Assembly: GCA_030323885.1 (NCBI GenBank)
Contig: CM059193.1
Coordinates: 52,728,749-52,792,748, forward strand
Length of the DNA: 64,000 nt
Origin: Branchipolynoe longqiensis
Lineage: Eukaryota; Annelida; Polychaeta; Phyllodocida; Polynoidae
Direction of reading: 5' to 3'
In this document: positions 45,236 to 56,200 of the stretch, one piece after another
How the letters are laid out: every line of letters starts with the position of its first letter
Position numbering within the stretch: position 1 is the first letter of the stretch
Notes under the pieces: generated by a model
Told to the model about the DNA's origin: nothing
What the model saw: only the letters and a program-made list of their open reading frames with translations
Databases searched by the model: none
Program-made: the position numbers and the translations under genes

Positions 45236-47130
45236 TCTGCACCATCGAACTGTCATTCTGTAGTGATTCTTGGCTTGTTTCATCCAGTAAACAGTTGCGA
45301 TGTGGTTCTTGGCATGCTTAATCCAGTGTAGAACAGTCGCTCTGCTGTGATTCTTGGCTCATTTGACCTTGCATACAACAGTCACTACGTTGTAATGCTA
45401 GGCTTGTTTCATCCAATGCATTATAACAGTCAGTCTGGTATGGTTTTCAGCTTGTCTCACCCAGTAGACCTACAGAAGAGTTGCTCTGCTATTATTCTCA
45501 GCTATAATTATTCTGTGTACAACAGTCACTCTGCTCTGGGTCTTAGCTAGTTTCATTGAATGTACAACAGTCTGGTGTAGTTCTTGGCTTGTTTCACCCT
45601 TTGTGCAACAGTCGTTCTGATGTGGTTTTCAGTTTGCTTCATCTGATGTACACCAATCGTTCTGGTGTGGTCTTTGGCTTGTTTTATCTTGTATCCAACA
45701 ACCATTCTGGTGTGGTTCTCAGATTGTTTCATCTGGTGCACAGCAGTTGTTCTGGTGTGGTTCTCGGCTTGTTTCATCTAGTGTGCAACAGTTGTTCTGG
45801 TGTGGTTCTCGGATTGTTTCATCTAGTGTACAACAGTCACTCTGGTCTGGTTATTGGCTTGTTTCATCTGATGTACAACAATCGTTCCTGTGTGGTTCTC
45901 AGATTGTTTCATCTCGTGTACAACAGTCACTCTGGTGTGGTTCTCAGCTTGTGTCATCTGATGTACAACAATCATTTTGGTGAGATTCTTGGCTTATTTC
46001 ATCTCGTGCACAACTATCATTCCGGTGTGCTTCTCAGCTTGTTTCCTCTGGTGTACAAAAGTCACTCTGGTGTGGTTTTCAGCTTGTTTCATTTGGTGTA
46101 CAACAGTCATTCTGGTATGGTTCCCGGCTTGTTTCATCTGGTGTATAACAGTCAGTCTGGTGTGGTTCTCGGCTTGTTTTATCCGGTCTACAACAGGCAC
46201 TCTGGTGTGGATCTCGGATTGTTTCATCTGATGTACAACAATCGTTCTGGTGTGGTTCTCGGCTTGTGTCATCTGATGTACAACAGTCATTCTGGTATGG
46301 TTTTCGGCTCGTTTCATTTAGTGTACAACAGTCACTCTGGTGTGGTTCTCGACTTGTGTCATCTGATGTACAACAATCATTCTGGTGTGGTTTGCGCCTT
46401 GTTTCATCTGATCTACAACAGTCATTCTGGGGTGGTTCTCGCATTTTTTCATCTCGTTTACAACCTTTGTTGTGGTATGATTCTTGGCTTGCTTCATCTT
46501 GTGTACAACACTCGTTCTTGTGTGGTTCTCGTATTGTTTCATTTGGTGTACAACAGTTGTTCTGGTGTGATTCTTGGCTTGTTTCATCTGGTGCGCAACT
46601 TTCGTTCTGGGTCGGTTCTCGGATTGTTTCATCTGGTGTACAACAGTTGTTCTGGTGTGGTTCTCGGATTGTTTCGTCTGGTGTACAACAGTTGTTCTGA
46701 TATGGTTCTCGGTTGGTTTCATCTGGTATACAACAGTCCTTCTGGTGTGGTTCACAGCTTGTTTCATCAAGTGTACAACAGTCGTTTTGGTGTCGTTCTT
46801 GGTTTGTTCCATCTGATGCAGAACAGTCATTCTGATGTGGTTTTTGGATTGCTTCATCTGGTGTAAAACAGTCGTTGCGGTGTGGTTCTCGGATTGTTTG
46901 ACCCTGTGTACAACAGTCACTCTGGCGCGACTCCTGACTTATTTCACTCAGCACACTATCAAGGTCATTCTGTTGCGATTGACAGCCTGTTTCACTTGAT
47001 ATATTGTAGAATGTGCTTCTGTGGTCTTCTCGACTTGTTTCACTTGGTGGACTATGACAGTCGTTCCTGTGCGGGGCTTCACCTCGTTCGTTTGGCTCGC
47101 TGTAAAAGTTGATGCCGTGAGATCCTCGCC
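45236..47130 (-). repeat. 45 bp minisatellite, about 42 units
   Basis: Unit, plus strand: ACAACAGTCATTCTGGTGTG followed by GTTCTCGGCTTGTTTCATCTGGTGT. The period is 45 bp (15 codons). Units near both ends (45236-45560 and 46920-47130) are the most diverged. The minus reading gives a repeat of the type HQNDCCTPDETSREP. The high-coordinate half is the coding part of the last P450 exon; the low-coordinate half is past the stop codon. Long ORFs in other frames follow from the period being a multiple of three. Confidence 0.95.
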
Positions 47131-47257
47131 TCGTTTCACGCGGTGTTCCACAATATGGGGTTTGGCCAGTGCAAGGTTTTGTCTGCCTTGCTTTTAGTGT
47201 AACTAGAATAGGTCGTTCAGGTTGAAGCAGCCCACGTTTTTTCATTTTTAATGGAAT
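46079..47257 (-). CDS. last P450 exon: C-terminus fused to 15-residue repeats
   Basis: After the acceptor TTGTTGCAG|ATTCC, 27 or so residues match the usual P450 end (GLLQPERPILVTLKAR). No stop follows. The frame runs on for about 365 more codons: a linker (QTKPCTGQTPYC), degenerate units, then about 23 units of HQNDCCTPDETSREP type, and stops at TGA (46081-46079), which replaces the CGA of the consensus. The tail is hydrophilic and acidic, with paired Cys in most units. P450s of this family normally end a few residues after this point. The exon join (phase 0 on both sides) and the P450 match make the frame choice secure. Expression of the tail is not shown. Confidence 0.85.
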   Translation of the reverse strand: MPLKMKKRGLLQPERPILVTLKARQTKPCTGQTPYCGTPRETRRGSHGINFYSEPNERGEAPHRNDCHSPPSETSREDHRSTFYNISSETGCQSQQNDLDSVLSEISQESRQSDCCTQGQTIREPHRNDCFTPDEAIQKPHQNDCSASDGTNQERHQNDCCTLDETSCEPHQKDCCIPDETNREPYQNNCCTPDETIREPHQNNCCTPDETIREPTQNESCAPDETSQESHQNNCCTPNETIREPHKNECCTQDEASQESYHNKGCKRDEKMREPPQNDCCRSDETRRKPHQNDCCTSDDTSREPHQSDCCTLNETSRKPYQNDCCTSDDTSREPHQNDCCTSDETIRDPHQSACCRPDKTSREPHQTDCYTPDETSREPYQNDCCTPNETS

Positions 47258-50200
47258 CTGCAACAATCAAAGTAAAAATGTGTTAAACTGAAAAAGCTTA
47301 TTTACATACACAGTGTTGTCAACTCTCACGAAATTCCTATGAGAGTCATGGGAATTGAAGGTTCTGATCAGTCACCTCACGAGTCATGGATCAACCGCAA
47401 AATCACCGGAATTTCTATACTTTTGTACAAAATCCCATGAATTTTGTACTTTTGTTCAAATTTCTGTACTTTTGATGAAATACAATTAATATCATGTTAT
47501 ACACATGTTAAAACATCAGCCGATAACCCCTTGGAATTACCCTCAGATAGCCCATTTTAAATCCATTAAAAAATGTGTGTGGGGGGGGGGGGGGGAATGC
47601 CCCCAGACCCCCCTAGCAAGCTCATGGCTGCTGTTACTCAGGTTCTATGCTCGCATCGCAACACCTCAACGATTCTCAGTAGGCCTACTTCTAGGTTGGC
47701 AACACTGCATACACAAGTTGAAACCCCATTCTTGAAGTCAGCTGTGGGAGCCAAGCAATTAGTGGTCAGATAGTGCGGTGACTATACATAGGGTGGAAAA
47801 TGGTGCACTGCGTTAAAGGGGAGATAATATGACTAAGACAACTTTACTTATTCACATTTATTATAATCAAATATGACTGGTCATAATTTGTATATCCTGA
47901 AACTACCTATTCTCTAGGAATTATTTAGGCTATGTGGTGAAGTGGTGACTATTACCGTCATTCAATCCTAATTATTGTCCTCAGTGATGTAGGCTCGGGC
48001 ATATTAGAGACTTGGAAAGTAGTGCAAACCTTACTCTCACTTAAAGTTGCATAGTCTGATAAAAACATCAAATTTTCAAAAGAAAAACACTTATCTAGAT
48101 TTGAACCTACAAATCCAACTTAAGCACTGATATACTTATTAAGTATGTATTGCTACACAGAAGGAAATACTTAATCAATTTACTAGAATATGTTACTGCT
48201 GAAGCCTACGGGGTCAGTATTTTGACAAGCATTAAGAAAAATTATTTACCCAACAGTTGTAGAATTACTCAATACACAATGTCAGAAAATACAGATATTG
48301 AATTCTATTTAAAATATTGAAGTAGACATGACAATTCCAGCAAAAATAGCGAATATGGTTCAAAAGATTGATTTTAATATCCTTCGTTAGTTGAATCTCC
48401 TCTTCGTAAAGAACATTTTAAAAGCAAAGTAAATATTATTCATTTGAAATGTGTCCCTCAGCCACAACTGATATAGTATATTTACCCCCGTTTCACTGCA
48501 AGTTTCAAATTGGAAATGTTGCAGCAAAGAAATTAGAGCCATTTTGATTTCCAACATGGCGAGGCGTACACCAATACACTGCCGTGGTCCCATCCCGAAT
48601 GGAATCCAGGCACCAGCCTGTCGACTTGATTTGTTTTCCGGAGCAAATCTACATTAAACACAAAGAATGTTAACCAGTAAAGCATGTATACATCAATATA
48701 ACCAATGGCAAAGGTGTGAGTGTAAGCGGGAGAGAATAGGCTGCTGCAGTCATGTCATTATTGTGGTGAGCCTGTACACTAGAACAAGAGTGGTCGAGTG
48801 CTGATGGTTTAACAGCAGCAAAGGCCATATTCAAAGCGAAGAGTTCGTGGTATTTATTCTGTCAGTTTTGTGAATCACATTTTTATGCATACATTGAAAT
48901 TTACATGAAAATCTGAACTGGTCAGATTTGTGTCAAATGACAGCAAAAATGATTGAAGGTGAAGTTTTGAAATTGGTAACTTTGTGTCAAATGACAGCAA
49001 GATTTAACTCACTAAGCATAAAATTACAGGAGGTGATACAGTCAAATTGCTCTTAGGAACTCTTCAAATCTGTTCGTGCTTTACATAAGTAAATAGGTCT
49101 TACATGCTATTTACAATTAGACATTGTTGGTGCTGGTTGAGTGTGTAGAGATTGTATTTAAGAGAGAAGATTGTCAATGGATTACCACGTACCGTCCGAT
49201 AGTATACCCTTTGTAGGTGTGTCAATGATTCGATTTTGAGTGTGAACCTAATATCTACTGATGATTTATGTTGTTTATTGGAATTAAGTATGAGGCATAT
49301 TGTGGCTGAGAAAACATTGGCCCATAATTTAGAATGTGCGGAACGTGCGCACAAAAAATGGCGCACGTCTGCGGCTACTGCGCAAATGTCCACAGAATAG
49401 TCACCAACCACACGGAGGCGAGCTGCTAGTCCAAAAAGTCCAGGGACAAGCCCGGTAAGACTTCCCAATGAGATTTTTAGTACACCGGCAGGCAGATGAT
49501 GCATCTACACCCTGCCGTCCCATTAACGCCCGAACTGTAGCCTGTCCCCCGACTCCCCGAGTAGCAGCTGAGCCTAAGGGCGAAGCCCCCATGTTTGTTG
49601 ACATTCTGCCGGCCCCGTGTGACTTCCCACCGGGAAACCCCGTTGCCCCCGGGTATTCCCCCCAGTGACGTCATGCCCACAGCCGGTTCCCGGCGTCGCG
49701 GCAGGCCCCATAGGCCCGCGGCGCTCACACCGGGACAAGCGAAAAAGAACCAACCCAGTGATGTCATGCCGTGCGCTGGAGCTGGTTCCCGGCGACCACC
49801 GCCAGCAGCAGCCGCCGGTGCCCACGCCACCCAGACTATAAACAATAACACCAATCACAGAGGCCCTGCCCCCATGCCACACACGCCATCCTACGCCAGC
49901 TTCGCGGAGCACACAGGCACGGGGAATAATCCCTCCACGCCGTCGGCCCCGGACCCCGTAGCCTCCTGCATGTTGTGTGACATGACCGCGGTGGCCCCCT
50001 CGGGGGGGGGGGGGGGGGGGAGACAATGCGAGCGAGACCGTCAGGCAGGTCATAAACGTTACCCTCCAGCAATCCCTGCTGGCCGCCCCTGCCTGCGGCC
50101 CCTCCCCCGTCGAGTACAACACCACACTCGATGGCTTTTGGCCGGTGTTGTCGGGTGAGGGCTGGGCCGACTACCCTGACTACGCGGCAGCTTACACCGC

Positions 50201-53200
50201 TGCCCGGTGGTCGTGCGTGTGCGGTGTTGTCGGGTGAGGGCTGGGCCGACTACCCTGACTACGCGGCAGCTTACACCGCTGCCCGGTGGGCGTGGTCGTG
50301 CTCTTCCCGGTGGTTCCGGAAGGTGGGCGTTGGGGGACCGGCCGCGGTGTAATTCGCCGGGAACCCAAACTCCAGGTGATCGGCCAGGAGGACGTCATTG
50401 TGGCCCCGCAGCATCCTACGCCACGCGGGGATGTTGAGGTCGCAGGTGACCGGAACTCGGGCGGCCAAGTAATTCGGAAGGGCCGAGTTCCGGGCAGCGG
50501 TGTAAGCTGCCGCGTAGTCAGGGTAGTCGGCCCAGCCCTCACCCGACAACACCGGCCAAAAGCCATCGAGTGTGGTGTTGTACTCGACGGGGGAGGGGCC
50601 GCAGGCAGGGGCGGCCAGCAGGGATTGCTGGAGGGTACAACAGGGGCGGCCAGCAGGGATTGCTGGAGAGTACAACACCACACTCGATGGCTTTTGGCCG
50701 GTGTTGTCGGGTGAGGGCTGGGCCGACTACCCTGACTACGCGGCAGCTTACACCGCTGCCCGGAACTCGGCCCTTCCGAATTACTTGGCCGCCCGAGTTC
50801 CGGTCACCTGCGACCTCAACATCCCCGCGTGGCATAGGATGCTGCGGGGCCACAATGACGTCCTCCTGGCCGATCACCTGGAGTTTGGGTTCCCGGCGAA
50901 TTACACCGCGGCCGGTCCCCCAACGCCCACCTTCCGGAACCACCGGGAAGAGCACGACCACGCCCACCACATCACGGCGTATGCGGAAGAAGAGCTCCGC
51001 CGGGGTGCCCTCCTGGGCCGTTCGCGGTGCCCCCCTTCACTCCTTGGGCCCAGTGCAGCCCCATAATGATGCGCCCTAAGTCCACCCCCGGCAAGCACCG
51101 CATCATCGTGGACCTCTCCTACCCCCCCCCCCCCCTCCGGGCCGCAGTGTTACCTCGGGCATCCGTAGGAGAGAGTACCTGGGGTGCCCTCATGCCTACA
51201 AGCTTCCGGCCGCCTCCGACATGGGCCGGCGCATATCCCTCGAGGGCAGGGGCGCCTTCTGCTGGTCCGAGGACGTCTCCCGGGCTTACCAGCAGCTCCG
51301 AGCGGACCCCTGTCGAGCCCGCCCTTTTGCATAACAGTCGACAGCCGCCTATACTTGGACATTGCGTTGCCCTTCGGCTGCCGCACATCGGGCGCGGCTT
51401 GTGTCCGCGTCACCATGGTGGTCTCCTGGATGCTCGGGCAGCGTGGGTTCTTCAGCCTAGTCTACGTGGATGACTTCGTCGGCTGCGAGGCCTCGTTCTT
51501 GGACGCGATGCGTGCCCTCGACGCCATCCGGCAAGTGCTGCCCCCCCCCCCACCGTCTGGCTCGTCTGGCTGGCATAGACTTCGACACGGAGGCCATGGT
51601 CCACCACATCCCCAACCAGAAGCTGCAGGAGGTCATCAGCGAGTGCGAACGCAGGGTTGAGCGCCCAGCCCTCACAAGGAAGGCCTTGCAGAGGCCTGTG
51701 GGCGGCCTCGCTCACGTTAGCACCTGCCTGCCGGCAGCAAGAAAGTTTATGTGTCGAATCCTACGCAGCCTGCACACCGTCCCCGCGTCTGGTGCCGCCG
51801 ATGTGGACCTCGACCTCAAGCGGGACGTCCGTTGGTTCGCGACTTCGCGGCCGGCTTGAACGGCGTCTGCCTCCTTCCGCCCCCTTCGCGCCCGCAGTGG
51901 GTCATCGAATGTGACTTGTGCCTAACGGGCGGAGGCGCGTTCTCAACGAAATTGTGCTTCTCGGATTATCACGCATAAGGGCCACGCACTCCCCGAACAT
52001 ATTTACCCATGAGCTCTGATTATTTCCAGATTATGGCAGGCAGGCCCATGACCATCTCATGACCCTCCACTGGGCCGCCCTCGCCCCTGGGACTTGGCGC
52101 AACTACGATCGCTATGCCAGGAGGTACCTCGAGTTCATGCTCGAGCGGGGCATCAACCATCTGGCCCCCGCCCCGTATGATGTCGGGCATTTCATCGCCC
52201 ACCTGCATCGCGAGCTTCCCTCCCCCGCTTCGGGGTGACTTTAATGGCCACAACCCACTGTGGGGAGGGACCACTAGGAACCCAAAGGGCAAGATGATTG
52301 AGGACCTTGCGGACGGTCATGCACTGTGTGTATTGAACGACAGTTCATGCACATATCTGCATCCCGCCTATGGAACATACTCTGCCATCGACCTCAGCAT
52401 TGTTGAACCAGAGCTGGTGCTGGACTTTCGTGGAGGGTCTGGAACGACCTCTGCAGGAGCGACCACTTTCCAATTATTCTTAATTGCAAAGGGTCTTCTC
52501 CCGTAGAGCGAGAGAGGAGCTGGCGGCTGCGTCAAGCCGACTGGCCCTCCTGCCGGACCCTATGCCGCGAGGAGTTCACTCCAGACATCAGTGACATTGA
52601 TTCCTTCACTGAGATGCTGAGGTGGATTGCAAAGAAAACTGTTCCAAAGACTTCTGCAACTCCCAAGCGTCCGACGCCTCCGTGGTTGGATGACAGCTGT
52701 AGGGGAGCTATTAAAGAACGGAAAAATGCTCAGCGTAGATTCCACAGGAGACTGACTGCTGAAAATCTGGCGCTCTTTAGAATTCTGCGGGCTCGCACTC
52801 GCAGAACAATCAAAGAGGCAGGGCTGGAGACGATTCGTTTCTGGGATTACCATGGGCACGCCGTTGGGCAAAGTCTGGACGCTGATCAGAAGAATCAAGC
52901 GAAAGGGAGATGATTCTTCTGTAGTCCACCACTTGAAGCACAATGGCACCATTCTCACATCACTCAATGAAATAAGGAAAGAATTGGCTTGCGCCTTTGC
53001 CAGAAATTCGTCTTTGGCAAGCTGCCTCCCGGGCTTTCTGGCCGTCAAGGAATGCCAAGAGCGTAAGCTCTTGGATTTTTCCTCTGACGGCAGGGAGCAC
53101 TACAACTCCCCATTCAGTATGGGTGAGTTGAGGTGTTCTCTAGAAAGCTTGCATGATACAGCAGTTGGACCTGATGGAATCCATTATCAATTCCTTAAGC

Positions 53201-56200
53201 ATCTCCCCAAATATGCGCTCAGACTTTGACTCTTTAACAACATCTGGGAGTTGGGTGTCGTTCCCGCCTCATGGCGGGAGGCGACAGTAATACCAATTCT
53301 CAAACCTGATAAAGACAAGAGTGAAGCCAACAACTATCGTCCTATAGCCCTCACAAGTTGTATCTGTAAAACCATGGAGCATATGGTTAACAAACGCCTC
53401 ATCTGGCTACTGGAGTCAGGGCACCACCTGTCCGACCTCCAATGTGGGTTCAGATGAGGCCGCAGCACCCTCGACCATTTGGTTCGCATGGAGACCTTCA
53501 TAAGAGATGCCTTCCTTAAGAAGGAGTATGTTGTGGCTGCCTTTTTCGATCTCGAAAAAGCCTATGACACAATGTGGCAGCATGGCATTATGGAGGATCT
53601 CCATGTGATCGGCCTTCGTGGTCACCTGCCAAATTTTATTAAGAATTTTCAGGCGCTCAGGCATTTTCGCGTCCGCATCAAGACTACTTATTCCAGTCTG
53701 CACTCGCATGAATTGGGAGTACCCCAAGGCAGCATACTGGCAGTGACTCTTTTTGGAGTCAAGGTCAACGGTATTGCTGCCGCTGTTAAAAGGGGGGTCT
53801 CATGTAGTCTTTTCATGGACGATTTTGTTTTGTACTACAGAGGTACTGGTATGAATGTGATTGAGAGACAGCTTCAATTGTGTATAGATGGGATTCACCG
53901 ATGGTCAGTTCTGAATGGATTCAGATTTTCCAAGGCCAAGACAGTCTGCATGCACTTTTGCCAGTTTCGCAGAGTGCATACAGAACCATAGCTGACCCTC
54001 GATGGGGATCCCATAAAAGTCGTCAAAGAAACCAAATTTGTGGGTCTCACTTTTGACATGAGGCTGTCTTTTGTGCCTCATATCAAGTACCTCAAAACAC
54101 GATGCCTGAAAGTGCTAGATGTTCTGAGGGTGCTGTCCAGTTCAGAGTGGGGAGCGGACAGAGATGTTCTGCTTGCCGTGTACCGAGCCCTAGTTCGGTC
54201 ACGGTTAGATTACGGCAGCATAGTATATGGCTCCACAAGGAAGTTGTATATTGGGCTGCTGGACATGGTGCATCACCAGGGGCTGCGTCTGGCTCTTGGT
54301 TCCTTTTGCACCTCTCCAGTTCAGAGCCTATACGTCAAAGCCAATGAACCATCACTTGATACTAGGAGAACCAAACAGGCCATGCAATATGTTGTCAAAT
54401 TAAAAACAAATGCATTGAATCCTGCGTACAGTTGTGTGTTTGAGACACACAACGACTCCAAGTATGAAGCCAAGCCAAATTTCATTCGGCCCCTGGGGCT
54501 CCGGATGAAACCTCATTTGGAGCCTTTGTACTTGGATTTGGATGTATTGGAGGATACCCAGGTCCCAGAACATCCCCCGTGGTCACTGAGGAAGCCATCG
54601 GTCATCCTCCGACTCACAGAACTGAGGAAGTCTGGGACACATCCACTTGAGTATCAACGACTGTACACAGAGATTCAAGGCCAGTTTGAAGACCACTTCT
54701 CCATGTAAACTGATGGTTCAAAAGACCTAAGCCGGGAAGCTGATGCGGGAGTTTGCCAGGGCAAGATATTTGGCGTTTGCATGGCCGTTTTTACGGCAGA
54801 AGCCCGAGCACTCCTTCTTGCGTTGGAAGTCATTGAACTATCCAACTACACTAAATATGTCATATACGGCGATTCGTTTTCCTGCCTGCAAGCTGTTGCT
54901 GGGCTAAAAACGGACCACCCTTTCCTGGCAAAAGTCATTTACAAAATGAACCAGCTAGCAACAGATGGATATGACATCCACTTGTGTTGGGTGCCTGGCC
55001 ATGCCGGCATCCAGGGAAACGAACGAGCTGATCGGGCTGCGAAGGAGCCTCTGAAATATGATGTTGAGCCGTGTCTGATACCTCACTCTCATCTGAAACC
55101 ACTAATAGCCACCGACATCAAATCCAAATGGCAACATGAGTGGGATGAAAACATTAATAAACTTAAAGAAATTGAACCATCTGTGGGAAAACCACCACAT
55201 TCTCATGTGGGGGGTCCGTGGAACCAAGTGGTCCTTAGCGGCTGCCGTATTGGTCACTCGTGGCTAACACATGTTTTCCTGCTCAAGGGGGACCCTCCCC
55301 GTGAATGTATTGGATGTCAGTCCCCACTGACAGTCAAGCACATTTGACTAAACTGTGTTGATTTTATGGCACTGTACCAACAATTTTACACTGCAAACAG
55401 CATGCATGACCTTTTTACTAAAGTTAAACAAGAAGACATTTTAGCCTTTTTGAGGGCAGCTGGTCTGTACCACCTCATATAGTTCATTAAAACAATTTGA
55501 TTAATTAATTCATTCATCTATTTTATTTAATTATATGATTTAGCTTTTAAAAATTCATACTGATTGTATGCTTTTACATTATATGTAAAGGCGATGGTTG
55601 AGGAAAGGCCGTGAATATGGCCTATGCTGCCGATTCGGCGTAAAGAAACCACCAATCAATCATTAAACCCCCGCTTCGGTCACAAACGCCCTGTCCAGGG
55701 ATCGCTCCTGGGTCCGGCAGGTGGGGGGGGGACCTCACCCCCTTTGACGCCCCGTTCGCGGAGCGCGTCAGGAGGGGCGGTGAGAAGCTGTTCGCCACCC
55801 CGGTGCGAAGGGCGCCCACCATTACTCCCGAAATGATCCCCATCATCTACGCACACATGTGTTCCCAAGGGCACCTCGGAGTCGCCCCGTGGGCTGCGGT
55901 CGTCATCGCCTACTTCACATTCATCCAGCAGTCGAACCTGCTGTCTCCCTCCCATGTGGGGAGGCCCACAAATGCTTCGCAGGGGACGTCCAGCGTGCCC
56001 CTGGCGGCCTCCGCATCTCATCATCGAAGACCATCCGTTCCCCGGCGCAGGCAGTATCGCTCTTCGCCCCAGCGCTGCCCGGATCGCCCATCTGCCCCGT
56101 CCGTGCGTGGCAGCGTGCGCTGGCGCTGGTGCCGGCGTCAGGCGACGCCCCTGTGTTCCTCGCCCGCTCCGGGATGCCTCTCACCCCCCGTGATGTCGCC

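Noticed and set aside
45556..46866. 436-codon plus-strand ORF across the 45 bp array
   Set aside because: The unit is a multiple of three bases, so any stop-free frame gives a long ORF. No start context or domain supports it, and the opposite frame continues a P450 exon.
49574..50158. Opposite-strand ORFs of 125-187 codons
   Set aside because: They are shadows in a GC-rich DIRS region. Only the plus-strand order links to RT and recombinase.
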